A stretch of 64,000 nucleotides of DNA. Origin: Mycobacterium sp. 1274761.0 (lineage in GTDB: Bacteria; Actinomycetota; Actinomycetes; Mycobacteriales; Mycobacteriaceae). The stretch spans positions 124,001 through 188,000 of the forward strand of contig NZ_LZMC01000057.1 of NCBI RefSeq assembly GCF_001668615.1, written 5' to 3'. The position numbers and the translations under genes are program-made. The first letter of the stretch is position 1. Every line of letters begins with the position of its first letter. Positions 11,952 through 22,570 of this stretch are shown in pieces. The notes beneath the pieces are model-generated. The model did no database searches. It was not told the origin of the DNA and saw only the letters and a program-made list of their open reading frames with translations.

Positions 11952-12809
11952 CTACTTGGCGATCATCTCGTGGAGCTCGTCGATCGACCACGGCGGCGAA
12001 TCCGCATGGTCGCGGTACCCGATGAGCGCCGGCGTCTGCCGCTTGAACTCGCCGACGAAACCGCCTGCTGCGATGAAGATGCGCCCGGTGACGTCCTTGG
12101 CGCGGTCGTCGGCGAGGTAGGCGTAGATGGGCGCCGCGTACTCCGGAGGTGGCGCGTCGAGCGCGGCCTGTGCGCTCACGTCGTCGAGCAGGCCCCTGCG
12201 GTTCAGCGCGGCGATGTGCTGCTCGTACTCCGAACCGGTCGACAGACGCGTCTTCGCCCCTGGACAGACGACGTTCGCACGGACGCCGTGTTCGGCGAGT
12301 TCGGCGGCCAGCGCGAGGGTCAATCCGTTCACCCCGCCCTTGCCCGCCGGGTAACCCGTCCCGCCGTAGTCGCCGAGGAATGCGAACGAACTTGTGTTGA
12401 CGATCGCGCCCCCACCTTGGTTGACCATCTTCGGTGCCGCGGCGCGGCAGGTCTCGAACGTCGTGACAAGGTGTGCGTCGAGCAAGTCACGGAACAGCTC
12501 GCTGGTGACGCTCAGGATCGATTCGGCGGCAAGGCCCGGGGTGCCCGCGCAGTTCACCAGGATGTCGATGCGGCCGAATTCACTGATACACCGCTCGATG
12601 ACTGCGTCCGCTGTGGCGGGATCGGCCGGTGATCCCGGATGGGCGACGGCGCCGTCTATCCGGCTCGCCGCTTCGGCCGCGACGGTACCGTCGCGCCCGT
12701 TCACCACGACCCCTGCGCCCTGTTCGGCGAGAAGGGAAGCGACCTCAAAGCCGATTCCGCGTGTTCCGCCGACGACGACGGCACCGCGGCCGGAGAGTGA
12801 GCCGCTAAT
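11952..12809 (-). CDS. Short-chain dehydrogenase/reductase, start codon non-canonical (probably ATT)
   Basis: The NAD(P)-binding motif GGTRGIG, coded at about 12750-12770, lies upstream of the first GTG in frame (12707). Starting at 12707 would therefore delete the first beta strand and the cofactor loop. The frame is open back to a stop at 12834-12836, and no ATG, GTG, TTG or CTG lies in that stretch; only ATT 12809 or ACG 12821 could serve. ATT 12809 gives 285 residues and sits three bases after GGCGAGG. NCAG is seen near residue 87 and YPAGK, the catalytic Tyr-Lys pair, near residue 155. It overlaps the stop of the SnoaL-like gene. I do not recall an SDR between the HIT and SnoaL-like genes in M. 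tuberculosis. Confidence 0.75.
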   Translation of the reverse strand: MSGSLSGRGAVVVGGTRGIGFEVASLLAEQGAGVVVNGRDGTVAAEAASRIDGAVAHPGSPADPATADAVIERCISEFGRIDILVNCAGTPGLAAESILSVTSELFRDLLDAHLVTTFETCRAAAPKMVNQGGGAIVNTSSFAFLGDYGGTGYPAGKGGVNGLTLALAAELAEHGVRANVVCPGAKTRLSTGSEYEQHIAALNRRGLLDDVSAQAALDAPPPEYAAPIYAYLADDRAKDVTGRIFIAAGGFVGEFKRQTPALIGYRDHADSPPWSIDELHEMIAK

Positions 12810-13239
12810 CGCCCTCGCCGTCCGTGACCGGCTTCATCATGTCCATGTTCCAGTAGCCGCGCAGATTGGTCAGCAGACCGGCGTCGTTGACCTTGTAGGT
12901 GAACACGCCGCGCACCGCGCTCGACACGCCGTTGTCGAACGTGAAGCGCAGATTCAAGATGTGGGCGATCTCGTGCGGACTGCTCGACGGGAACGTCTCT
13001 TCACAGGTGATTCTGATGGTCGCCAACCCAATGCTGTTGTCCCAGAACGATGAGACGCCGTCTTTGCCGCGGACCCCGGTGCCGTCGGGGTTCGTGTAGG
13101 CAGGGCCGATGGGGTCCTCGACGGCGACGTCGTCGGCCATCAGCGCCAGCCAGCCGGCCTTGTCTTTGTCGTGCACACAGCGCCACGATCCCTGCGATGC
13201 CGCCAGCGCTGGGGTCTGCTCGACCGTTTCCCGCGACAT
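12805..13239 (-). CDS. SnoaL/ketosteroid-isomerase-like protein, Rv0760c-like
   Basis: 144 residues with the cone-shaped NTF2/SnoaL fold pattern: an N-terminal helix (WRCVHDKDKAGWLALMADD), a DPIGP turn with D residues typical of ketosteroid isomerase-like pockets, and C-terminal strands ending GYWNMD. The M. tuberculosis neighbour of the same size binds steroids. Location in a P450/alcohol dehydrogenase operon fits a role on sterol-like or other lipophilic substrates. The reaction is unknown. Confidence 0.85.
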   Translation of the reverse strand: MSRETVEQTPALAASQGSWRCVHDKDKAGWLALMADDVAVEDPIGPAYTNPDGTGVRGKDGVSSFWDNSIGLATIRITCEETFPSSSPHEIAHILNLRFTFDNGVSSAVRGVFTYKVNDAGLLTNLRGYWNMDMMKPVTDGEGD

Positions 13240-13247
13240 CGGCGGCG

Positions 13248-14378
13248 TTACCGGTCTTCGTCGGTGTACCGGATGACGCCGCGGATGTTGCGGCCCTCAA
13301 GCATGTCCTGGTAGCCCTCGTTGATCTGCTCCAGCTTGTACTGCCGGGTGACCATATCGTCGAGGTTCAGCTTGCCCGCCTTGTACATCGACAGCAGCTG
13401 CGGGATGTCGAAGTGCGGGTTGCCGCCACCGAAGATGGTGCCCTGCAGGTTCTTCTGCATCAGCGTGAGCAGCGAAAGGTTGAGCGTCACTTCGGAGCTC
13501 GCCATGTTCGCGACTGCGGTGACGACACATGTGCCGCCCTTGGACGTGCAGTTGAGGTAGTTGTCGATGTCCTCGCCTTTGAGTTCGCCGACGGTGATGA
13601 TCGTCTTGCGTGCCATTCCGCCGGCGGTGACCTCAGCGATCCCGGCCATCGCGGAGAAGACGTCCGGATAGACATGTGTGGCACCGAATTTCAGCGCCTG
13701 ATCACGCTTCCATTCGATCGGGTCGATCGCGAAGATGTTGCGCGCGCCGGCGTTCACGGCGCCTTGCAGTGCGCCCATGCCGACGCCGCCGATACCGAAG
13801 ATCGCGACGTCCTCCCCGGGCCGGATGTCGGCGCTGCGCACCGCCGAACCGTAACCGGTGGTGACACCGCAGCCGACGAGGCAGGCGACCTCGAACGGGA
13901 TCGACGGATCGATCTTCACCACCGAACTCTTGTGCACCACCATGTATGGGCTGAACGTGCCGAGCAGCGTCATCGGGATGACCGGCTTGCCGTCGGCGGT
14001 GTGGACGCGGTTGGTGCCGTCGGACACGGCCGTTCCGGTGAGCAGCAGCGCGCCGAGATCGCAGAGGTTGCGCTGACCGCTCTGACAGGTCGGACATTCG
14101 CCGCACGACGGGATGAACGACAGCACGACGTGATCGCCGGGGGCGACGTTCTCCACGCCGGGACCGACCTCGAGCACGACGCCTGCGCCCTCATGTCCGC
14201 CGAGCACGGGAAACCCGGCCATCGGGATGTCGCCGGTGACCAGATGATGGTCGGAGTGGCACATGCCCGACGCTTCCATCTGGATCTTGACCTCGTCCTT
14301 GACGGGGTCGCCGATCTCTATCTCCTCGATCTGCCACGGCTGGTTGAACTCATAGATGAGAGCGCCTTTTGTCTTCAT
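13248..14378 (-). CDS. adhB: NDMA-dependent zinc alcohol dehydrogenase
   Basis: 376 residues. The catalytic zinc site shows CHSDHH near residue 40 and GHEGAG near 62. The structural zinc site has four cysteines in CGECPTCQSGQRNLC at about 93-107, and the cofactor loop is GIGGVGMGA near 195. Sequence style and length match mycobacterial class III-like, mycothiol- or NDMA-linked alcohol dehydrogenases; the M. tuberculosis gene at this position is adhB (Rv0761c). It probably oxidises an alcohol made by one of the P450s. Eight bases separate its stop from the next start. Confidence 0.9.
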   Translation of the reverse strand: MKTKGALIYEFNQPWQIEEIEIGDPVKDEVKIQMEASGMCHSDHHLVTGDIPMAGFPVLGGHEGAGVVLEVGPGVENVAPGDHVVLSFIPSCGECPTCQSGQRNLCDLGALLLTGTAVSDGTNRVHTADGKPVIPMTLLGTFSPYMVVHKSSVVKIDPSIPFEVACLVGCGVTTGYGSAVRSADIRPGEDVAIFGIGGVGMGALQGAVNAGARNIFAIDPIEWKRDQALKFGATHVYPDVFSAMAGIAEVTAGGMARKTIITVGELKGEDIDNYLNCTSKGGTCVVTAVANMASSEVTLNLSLLTLMQKNLQGTIFGGGNPHFDIPQLLSMYKAGKLNLDDMVTRQYKLEQINEGYQDMLEGRNIRGVIRYTDEDR

Positions 14379-14469
14379 CCCGTGCCTTCCGTTAGAGCCT
14401 GTCAGGCCAGACTAGAACCATTAGTTAAGTGGGTCACACGCACCCCCAAGCAACCGCTTGGCCGGGAGC

Positions 14470-15015
14470 TCACCAGATCGGTACCGGCGCCTCGCCCAGC
14501 GGGTAGTAACCGGGCAGCTTCTCGCCCACCACCGAACGCTCGATGCGCTTCTGCATGCCCTCGCTGAGGTCGCCCGATTCGATGAGCTTGCCGAACATGT
14601 GGGCCACGTGGCCGAAGTCGAAGAAGTCCCGCTGCCACTCGATTTTCAAGTTTCCGTCGAGCCGGAACCAGCTGCCGCCGATGCCGTAGATCTCGTCGCG
14701 GCTACCGTCGGATTTGTTGACGATCTGCTTCCAGAAGCCAACGATCTCGCCCTGTCTATCGTCGACGAGCACCTTCTGATACTCGTAGTTCCAGTTCTCC
14801 AGGCCTTCCATCTCCAGACCCAGCGCGACGTCACGGATCTCGTCTTTGCCGACGCACATCACGTCTTCCTTCGGGCCGATGTTCCAGCCGTAGGTGGCGT
14901 CATCGGTGTAGAAGTCCGCCAGCGGCTTCCAGTCACCGTTGCGTTCGCAGGCGCGGTTGGCTTCCAGCCATTCCTCGACCCATTCGTCGAGATCCTCGCG
15001 GGGCAGTGACGGCAT
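14470..15015 (-). CDS. NTF2-like protein, Rv0762c-like
   Basis: 181 residues, the length of the M. tuberculosis gene between ferredoxin and adhB. It has the features of the SnoaL/NTF2 fold: EWLEANRACERNGDWKPLADFYTDD near the N-terminus (WKPLADFYTDD is the diagnostic part), a central GIGGSWF strand and a W-x-RDFFDFGH segment. No catalytic residue is assignable. It lies between ferredoxin and alcohol dehydrogenase in the P450 operon, so a part in processing the same substrate is likely. Confidence 0.85.
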   Translation of the reverse strand: MPSLPREDLDEWVEEWLEANRACERNGDWKPLADFYTDDATYGWNIGPKEDVMCVGKDEIRDVALGLEMEGLENWNYEYQKVLVDDRQGEIVGFWKQIVNKSDGSRDEIYGIGGSWFRLDGNLKIEWQRDFFDFGHVAHMFGKLIESGDLSEGMQKRIERSVVGEKLPGYYPLGEAPVPIW

Positions 15016-15028
15016 TGGCGTGACCTTT

Positions 15029-16590
<1,562 letters not shown>

Positions 16591-16612
16591 ACCGCTCCTC
16601 GCGTGCGCATGG

Positions 16613-17437
16613 TCATTTCAGGTTCTCCTCGTTCAGCTTCAGCTGCTGGCGGTCCTTGGGCGCCGACGCCAACGGGGCTTCGGGTTGGAGCTCCATGTTG
16701 GCGATGTAGCCCCCCCGCGGTGTCTCGGCGACGAACACGATGGCGCGCGCGAGATCCGATGCCCGCAGGAAGTAGTCGTGGCGGGCCTGCCCCCACTTGG
16801 CCCAGTCCGCCAGCGCCGGACCGATTTTCTCGGCAGGCAGGCTCCAGCCCATGCCCGTCTTCGTCGGACCGGGATGCACGATCGACGCCCGCACACCGCT
16901 GCCCTCCAGTTCCATCTGGAAGTTGTTCACCATCGCGACGAGGCCGGCCTTGGCCGCGCCGTAAGCGCCCATGTGCGGACGCTGGCGCAGCGACACGTCG
17001 GAGCCGACGAAGATCAGGTCTCCGCGTTGCCGCTCGATCATGCCCGGCAGCACCGCCGACGCCAGCCGGTTGGCCCCCACCAGATGGATCTGCAGCTGGG
17101 AGTTGAATTCGTCGGGCGTGATCTCGTCGAGCTTGCCGAAAAAGGTGTCACCGGCGCCGGCCACCAGCACCTCGATATCGCCGAGCGCGTCGACCGCCTG
17201 CGACACAAAGGATTTCACCGAGTTCGGATCGGTGACGTCGAGATGGAACCCGACGGCCTCGCCGCCGTCGGCCTGGATCTTGCCGACCAGCTCGGTGAGC
17301 TTCTCGACACGGCGCGCGCCGAGCGCCACAGGGAATCCGCGGGCGGCGAATTCGATGGCGGCGGCTTCACCGATGCCCGACGATGCGCCCGCGACGATCA
17401 CGGGCCTGCGGTCGGGAAGGGGTTCGAAGCGGGGCAT
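16613..17437 (-). CDS. Short-chain dehydrogenase/reductase, Rv0765c-like
   Basis: 274 residues with the classical SDR cofactor motif GASSGIG near residue 17, the structural AGAG near 90, and YGAAKAG (catalytic Tyr and Lys) near 160. It sits between cyp51 and cyp123 on the same strand with gaps of 22 and 8 bases, so it is in the operon. Substrate unknown; position suggests a product of a P450. Confidence 0.92.
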   Translation of the reverse strand: MPRFEPLPDRRPVIVAGASSGIGEAAAIEFAARGFPVALGARRVEKLTELVGKIQADGGEAVGFHLDVTDPNSVKSFVSQAVDALGDIEVLVAGAGDTFFGKLDEITPDEFNSQLQIHLVGANRLASAVLPGMIERQRGDLIFVGSDVSLRQRPHMGAYGAAKAGLVAMVNNFQMELEGSGVRASIVHPGPTKTGMGWSLPAEKIGPALADWAKWGQARHDYFLRASDLARAIVFVAETPRGGYIANMELQPEAPLASAPKDRQQLKLNEENLK

Positions 17438-17445
17438 ATCTGCCT

Positions 17446-18657
17446 TCAGTGGGTTTGGACGGTGATCGGAAGGTGAGCGAACCCGCGGACATTGCTGGAG
17501 TGGACGCGGACGGCGTTGGCCTCGTCGACCTCATATCCGCGGATTCGCTTGAACAACTCGGTCAGCGCCACCCTGGCCTCCATGCGGGCCAGGTGGGCCC
17601 CGAGGCAGAAGTGGGCACCGCTGCCGAAACTCAGGAGCTTCGAGCCGATTTCGCGGCCGATGACAAAGTCGTCGGGGCGGTCGAACACCCGCTCGTCGCG
17701 GTGCCCGGAACCCGGTAACAGCAGCAGGGCGTCGCCGTCGGGAATGGTGGTGTCGTAGAGCGTCAACTCCCCGGCGACCGTGCGCGCCAGAATCTGGCTC
17801 GACGTGTCGTAGCGAAGCGTCTCTTCGACCCACAACGGGATCCGGTCGAGGTTCTCATACAGCGGTGCCAGCTGGTCGGGATTGCGGTAACCCCAGAACG
17901 CCGCGTTGGCAAGCAGTTTCGTGGTCGTCTCGTTGCCGGCGATCACCATCAGGAACATGAATCCCAGGATTTCGTCGTCGGTCAGTCGGTCGCCGTCGAT
18001 CTCGGCTTCCAACAGCGCCGAGGTCAGGTCATCGGTCAGCTTCTTGCGGCGCTGGGCGACCATCTCCTGGTAGTAGACGATCAGGTTGATCGACGCCTCG
18101 ACGGCGGCCGGTGGCACATCGGTCACACCCTCGTCGCGATGCATGACGCCGTCCGCCCAGGCGCGCACCTGGGTGCGGTCGTTCTCGGGCACACCCATCA
18201 GCTCGGAGATGACGTCCATCGGCAGCTTTCCCGCGAATTCGTCGACGTAGTCGACCGTTCCGCCCGCGGCCTTCTCCAACATGATGTCCAGATGGTTCGT
18301 CGCGATCTCGGTGACGCGGGGCTCCAACTCACGAATCCGGCGCGGCGTGAACCCTTTCGACACCAGGGTGCGCAATCGCAGGTGTGCGGGGTCGTCCATC
18401 GCCAGAAAGGACATTGTCTTGGACGCATGCGGGCCGCGTGAGGCGGGGTCCAGCGACACCCCGAACTTGTTGGACAGCGTCGTGCTGTTGCGGAAGCCGT
18501 GCAGAACGTCCTGATGACGCGACAGCGCCCAGAACCCCAGTTCCTCGTTGTGATAGAGCGGTGCCTCGTAGCGCAACCGCTTATAGTACGGGTACGGATC
18601 CTCGTGGAAGTCGTAGTCGTACGGGTCGAGGATCGCGTCGCTGGTGTATGCGGTCAT
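17446..18657 (-). CDS. cyp123: Cytochrome P450 CYP123
   Basis: 403 residues from ATG 18657, which overlaps the TetR stop as ATGA; the longer frame is rejected because it would cover the TetR gene. Motifs: AGNETTTKLL in the I helix (about 240), ETLRYDTSS (ExxR), and the haem loop FGSGAHFCLGAHLARME near 347-363. Length and order match M. tuberculosis cyp123 (Rv0766c, 402 residues). Substrate is not established. Regulated with its operon by the upstream TetR. Confidence 0.93.
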   Translation of the reverse strand: MTAYTSDAILDPYDYDFHEDPYPYYKRLRYEAPLYHNEELGFWALSRHQDVLHGFRNSTTLSNKFGVSLDPASRGPHASKTMSFLAMDDPAHLRLRTLVSKGFTPRRIRELEPRVTEIATNHLDIMLEKAAGGTVDYVDEFAGKLPMDVISELMGVPENDRTQVRAWADGVMHRDEGVTDVPPAAVEASINLIVYYQEMVAQRRKKLTDDLTSALLEAEIDGDRLTDDEILGFMFLMVIAGNETTTKLLANAAFWGYRNPDQLAPLYENLDRIPLWVEETLRYDTSSQILARTVAGELTLYDTTIPDGDALLLLPGSGHRDERVFDRPDDFVIGREIGSKLLSFGSGAHFCLGAHLARMEARVALTELFKRIRGYEVDEANAVRVHSSNVRGFAHLPITVQTH

Positions 18658-19250
18658 TGCACCTCTCCGAGGATGAGCCCTACCACGTAGCTGAGCCGGT
18701 CGGCGATCTCGCGGTAACTGACATAGCCGCTGCCCGCGTGGACCAGCGCGCCGAAGTAGGTCATCTCGAGGGCTGAGATCGTCCGCGGGTCGGCGTCGGG
18801 GCCCATCGCCGAGCGGATGCGGCGGTGGATCTCGGCGCCGATCCGGTCGCGCACGCCGATCACCGCCGAGTCGTTGCTGCTGAGCAAGGCGGTGGTGCAG
18901 GCGGCGGCGACCTCGGGTTCGTCGGCGATCATCAGAGTCATTGCGCGCAGGGCCTTCTCGACGCGCGTCGGGGTGCTGTCGTTGACGTCGGTGAAGTAGG
19001 GCACCTGGCGCATCAAATCCAGATAGACCTCGGCGATCAGGTGGTTCTTCGACGAGAAGTAGGTGTAGGCCGTCGCGGGCGCCACCTTGGCGCGAGCGGC
19101 GACCGCACGCACGGTCAGGTCGGCATACGAGGACTCCCGCAGCATCTCCACACCCGCGGCGAGGACCTTGCGGAACGTCTCTTCCTGCCGCCGGTTGCGA
19201 GGTGTTGCCCCACTCTGGTCGGTGACAGTGACCACGGCATCGCTGGACAC
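18654..19250 (-). CDS. TetR-family regulator of the cyp123-cyp51 operon, Rv0767c-like
   Basis: 198 residues from GTG 19250. The N-terminal helix-turn-helix is clear (VRAVAARAKVAPATAYTYF, residues about 47-65), followed by a variable ligand domain. It is the first gene of the leftward operon and divergent from aldA. The start codon lies inside a GGACA-N2-TGTCC palindrome, and a second copy lies 158 bases away in front of aldA. It probably represses both directions and itself. Confidence 0.93.
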   Translation of the reverse strand: MSSDAVVTVTDQSGATPRNRRQEETFRKVLAAGVEMLRESSYADLTVRAVAARAKVAPATAYTYFSSKNHLIAEVYLDLMRQVPYFTDVNDSTPTRVEKALRAMTLMIADEPEVAAACTTALLSSNDSAVIGVRDRIGAEIHRRIRSAMGPDADPRTISALEMTYFGALVHAGSGYVSYREIADRLSYVVGLILGEVQ

Positions 19251-19256
19251 ATGTCC
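19245..19256. promoter_or_regulatory. Probable TetR operator 1 (GGACACATGTCC)
   Basis: Two 5-base half sites GGACA and TGTCC with a 2-base spacer, a perfect palindrome. It covers the start codon of the TetR gene, where binding would block its transcription or translation. The same pattern recurs at 19403-19414 and I noticed no third copy in the window. Confidence 0.6.
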
Positions 19257-19402
19257 AAGTTATCGGACCGATACGGCGGCTAGCAAGTGGGTGCGGTAAA
19301 AGCCCTGCATATCGCCTATTTCTCCGGCGGTGCCTGAGGACTTCAGCGGTCCAACCTTGCTTCTGACGCCCCGAGGCGGCTATCGTGCGATTGACGTTAG
19401 TC

Positions 19403-19414
19403 GGACAGTTGTCC
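19403..19414. promoter_or_regulatory. Probable TetR operator 2 (GGACAGTTGTCC)
   Basis: Same GGACA-N2-TGTCC pattern as at the TetR start, here 21 bases before the aldA start codon and just upstream of its ribosome binding site. The pairing of the two sites across the divergent intergenic region suggests coordinated control of the leftward P450 operon and the rightward aldA operon. Confidence 0.6.
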
Positions 19415-19435
19415 AGCAATCAAATGGGAGTCGGT

Positions 19436-20902
19436 ATGGGGATGCTGGCCGATCGCCAGAGTCAATTGCTCATCGACGGGAAGCTGGTGGCAGGCAACGC
19501 TGGCACCTTCCCGACGGTCAACCCGGCCACCGAGGAAGTCCTGGGTGTGGCCGCCGACGCGAGCGCCGAGGACATGGAGCGCGCGATCGAGACCGCCCGC
19601 CGCGCGTTCGACGAAACCGACTGGTCCACCAACACCGAACTGCGAGTGCGCTCCGTCCGGCAGCTGCAGCAAGCGATGCGAGACCACATCGAAGAGCTGC
19701 GCGAGCTGACCATCTCCGAGGTGGGGGCGCCGCGGATGCTGACGTCGGCCGCCCAGCTCGAAGGGCCCGTCGAAGACCTCAGCTTCGGCGCCGACACCGC
19801 CGAATCCTACGAATGGTCAACCGATTTCGGGATCGCCTCACCGATGGGAATCAAGACCCATAGGACCATCGCCCGTGAAGCGGTCGGTGTGGTCGGCGCC
19901 ATCACGCCGTGGAACTTCCCCCATCAGATCAACCTCGCCAAGCTCGGACCGGCGCTGGCGGCGGGCAACACCGTCGTCCTCAAGCCCGCACCCGACACAC
20001 CATGGTGCGCAGCGATTTTGGGTGAGCTGATCACCGAGCACACCGATATTCCACCCGGCGTCGTCAACATCGTCACCGCCAGTGACCACAGCGTCGGCGC
20101 GCTGCTGTCGAAGGATCCGCGCGTCGACATGGTGTCGTTCACCGGCTCGACGAACACCGGCCGCGCCGTGATGTCCGACGGGTCGGCGACGCTGAAGAAG
20201 GTGTTCCTGGAGCTCGGTGGCAAGTCGGCGTTTCTAGTCCTCGACGACGCCGATCTCGCCGGCGCCTGCTCGATGTCGGCGTTCACCGCGGCGATGCACG
20301 CGGGGCAGGGCTGTGCGATCACCACCCGGCTGGTGGTGCCGCGCGCCCGCTACGACGAGGCGGTCGAGGCCGCGGCGGCCACCATGGGCGGGCTCAAGCC
20401 TGGCGACCCGAGCGACGCGGGAACCGTTTGCGGACCGGTGATCTCGGCCCGGCAGCGCGATCGGGTTCAGGGCTATCTGGATTCAGCCGTCCAAGAGGGC
20501 GGCACGTTCGCGTGCGGCGGCGGACGTCCCGCCGACCGCGACACCGGTTTCTTCATCGAACCGACGGTCATCGCGGGCCTCGACAACAACGCCAAGGTAG
20601 CGCGGGAGGAGATCTTCGGTCCGGTGCTGACGGTGATCGCCCACGACGGTGACGACGACGCCGTGCGCATCGCCAACGATTCGCCCTACGGGTTGTCGGG
20701 CACCGTGTTCAGCTCTGACCCGGCGCGTGCATTGGGTGTGGCCGCACGACTGCGCGTCGGCACGGTCAACATCAACGGCGGCGTCTGGTATTCGGCCGAC
20801 ATGCCGTTCGGCGGCTACAAGCAGTCTGGCATCGGCCGGGAGATGGGGCTGGCGGGCTTTGAGGAGTACCTCGAGATCAAGGCCATTGCCACAGCGGTGT
20901 AA
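19436..20902 (+). CDS. aldA: NAD(P)-dependent aldehyde dehydrogenase
   Basis: 488 residues from ATG 19436, chosen over an upstream ATG in the operator because GGGAG lies five bases before it and the length agrees with Rv0768. Motifs: TPWNFP near residue 156, FTGSTNTGR near 235, the general-base glutamate in LELGGKS near 258, and the catalytic cysteine in GQGCAITTRL near 292. It oxidises an aldehyde to an acid, perhaps downstream of the divergent alcohol dehydrogenase. It heads a plus-strand operon with short gaps. Confidence 0.94.
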   Translation: MGMLADRQSQLLIDGKLVAGNAGTFPTVNPATEEVLGVAADASAEDMERAIETARRAFDETDWSTNTELRVRSVRQLQQAMRDHIEELRELTISEVGAPRMLTSAAQLEGPVEDLSFGADTAESYEWSTDFGIASPMGIKTHRTIAREAVGVVGAITPWNFPHQINLAKLGPALAAGNTVVLKPAPDTPWCAAILGELITEHTDIPPGVVNIVTASDHSVGALLSKDPRVDMVSFTGSTNTGRAVMSDGSATLKKVFLELGGKSAFLVLDDADLAGACSMSAFTAAMHAGQGCAITTRLVVPRARYDEAVEAAAATMGGLKPGDPSDAGTVCGPVISARQRDRVQGYLDSAVQEGGTFACGGGRPADRDTGFFIEPTVIAGLDNNAKVAREEIFGPVLTVIAHDGDDDAVRIANDSPYGLSGTVFSSDPARALGVAARLRVGTVNINGGVWYSADMPFGGYKQSGIGREMGLAGFEEYLEIKAIATAV

Positions 20903-20936
20903 CGCCGACAACCGGCCAGTCGGGAGAAAGGGAAAC

Positions 20937-21689
20937 ATGGGACAGTTCGACGAGAAGGTGGCGATCGTCACCGGTGCAGGCGGCGGTATCGGGCAGGCGT
21001 ACGCGGAGGCGCTCGCCCGCGAGGGCGCCGCCGTCGTCGTCGCCGACATCAACACCGAGGGCGCGCAGAAGGTCGCCGACGGCATCAAGGCCGAGGGTGG
21101 AAACGCGCTCGCCGTGCACGTCGACGTCTCCGATCCCGACTCAGCCAAGGAGATGGCCGCCCAGACGCTCTCGGAGTTCGGCGGCATCGACTACCTGGTC
21201 AACAATGCGGCGATCTTCGGCGGCATGAAGCTCGACTTCTTGATCACCGTCGACTGGGATTACTACAAGAAGTTCATGAGCGTGAACCTCGACGGCGCGC
21301 TGGTGTGCACAAGGGCGGTCTACCGCAAGATGGCCAAGCGCGGCGGCGGTGCGATCGTCAACCAGTCGTCGACCGCGGCGTGGCTGTACTCGAATTACTA
21401 CGGCCTGGCCAAGGTAGGCATCAACGGGCTGACGCAGCAGCTGGCGACCGAACTCGGCGGCCAGAACATCCGTGTGAACGCGATCGCGCCGGGGCCCATC
21501 GACACCGAGGCCAACCGGTCGACGACGCCCAAGGAGATGGTCGACGACATCGTGAAGCGAATCCCGTTGTCGCGCATGGGTGAACCGGAGGATCTGGTCG
21601 GCATGTGCCTGTTTTTGCTGTCGGATCAGGCGAAGTGGATCACCGGGCAGATCTTCAACGTCGACGGCGGTCAGATCATCAGGTCCTGA
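20937..21689 (+). CDS. Short-chain dehydrogenase/reductase, Rv0769-like
   Basis: 250 residues from ATG 20937, preceded by GGGAGAAAGGG. GAGGGIGQAYAEAL is the cofactor loop at about 13-26, NNAAIF near 88, and YYGLAKVG carries the catalytic Tyr and Lys near 157. The 3-oxoacyl-reductase-like C-terminus ends TGQIFNVDGGQ. It follows aldA by 34 bases and precedes the dehydrogenase at 21702 by 12. Confidence 0.93.
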   Translation: MGQFDEKVAIVTGAGGGIGQAYAEALAREGAAVVVADINTEGAQKVADGIKAEGGNALAVHVDVSDPDSAKEMAAQTLSEFGGIDYLVNNAAIFGGMKLDFLITVDWDYYKKFMSVNLDGALVCTRAVYRKMAKRGGGAIVNQSSTAAWLYSNYYGLAKVGINGLTQQLATELGGQNIRVNAIAPGPIDTEANRSTTPKEMVDDIVKRIPLSRMGEPEDLVGMCLFLLSDQAKWITGQIFNVDGGQIIRS

Positions 21690-21701
21690 GAGGTTTCCGA
21701 T

Positions 21702-22568
21702 ATGAGCGACGAACACGTCAAGCTCGGATACATCGGCCTCGGCAACATGGGAGCGCCGATGGCCAAGCGGTTGGTCGACTGGCCCGGCGGGCTCACAGTC
21801 TTCGACGTCCGCCTCGAGGCGATGACACCACTGGCCGAGGCTGGCGCGAAACTCGCCGACAGTGTCGCCGACGTCGCGGCCGCCGACCTCATCAGCGTCA
21901 CGGTGCTCAATGACGAGCAGGTCCGCGATGTGGTCGCCGAGCTGGCCGCCCGCGCCAAGCCGGGCACGACGATCGCGATTCACTCCACGATCAGCCCGCA
22001 GACCGCACCGGATCTTGCTGAGTCGTTGCGACCCAAGGGCATTCACATCGTCGACGCTCCGGTGTCCGGCGGCGGTGCGGGGGCCGAAAAGGGTGAGCTC
22101 GCCGTGATGGTCGGCGCCGACCGTGAGGTTTACGAGCGGATCAAGCCGGCATTCAAGCGGTTCGCTTCGGTGGTGATCCATGCCGGGCCACCAGGGGCGG
22201 GGACGCGGATGAAGTTGGCCCGCAACATGTTGACCTTCGTCGGATACGCGGCGGCGTGCGAGGCGATGAAGCTGGCCGAGGCGTGCGGCATCAGCTTGCA
22301 GCAGCTGGGCCGCGTCGTCCGCCACACGGATGCGCTGACGAGCGGTCCCGGGGCGATCATGGTGCGCGAGGACATGTCGACCATCGAACCCGACAACTTC
22401 CTCTACGAGTCGTTCGTCCACGCGCGCGGGCTCGGCGAAAAGGATCTCAGCCTGGCGCTGGCCCTGGGCGAGGAGACCGGCGTCGACCTACCCTTGGCGC
22501 AGATAGCGCTGAAGAATCTGGCCGCGGGGCTCGGGGTGCCGCACAACGCGTCCACTGCGAAGGAGTAG
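21702..22568 (+). CDS. 3-hydroxyisobutyrate dehydrogenase-like protein, Rv0770-like
   Basis: 288 residues. The N-terminal GLGNMGAPMAKRL (about 10-22) is the dinucleotide loop of the beta-hydroxyacid dehydrogenase family, DAPVSGGGAGAEKGEL near 115 is the substrate loop, and MKLARNML near 166 holds the catalytic lysine and asparagine. It oxidises a beta-hydroxy acid; the true substrate may differ from 3-hydroxyisobutyrate. Co-transcribed with its neighbours. Confidence 0.93.
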   Translation: MSDEHVKLGYIGLGNMGAPMAKRLVDWPGGLTVFDVRLEAMTPLAEAGAKLADSVADVAAADLISVTVLNDEQVRDVVAELAARAKPGTTIAIHSTISPQTAPDLAESLRPKGIHIVDAPVSGGGAGAEKGELAVMVGADREVYERIKPAFKRFASVVIHAGPPGAGTRMKLARNMLTFVGYAAACEAMKLAEACGISLQQLGRVVRHTDALTSGPGAIMVREDMSTIEPDNFLYESFVHARGLGEKDLSLALALGEETGVDLPLAQIALKNLAAGLGVPHNASTAKE

Positions 22569-22570
22569 GC

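Noticed and set aside
12707..12707. GTG 12707 as the start of the SDR
   Set aside because: It would remove the GGTRGIG cofactor loop and first strand, which are present in frame upstream.
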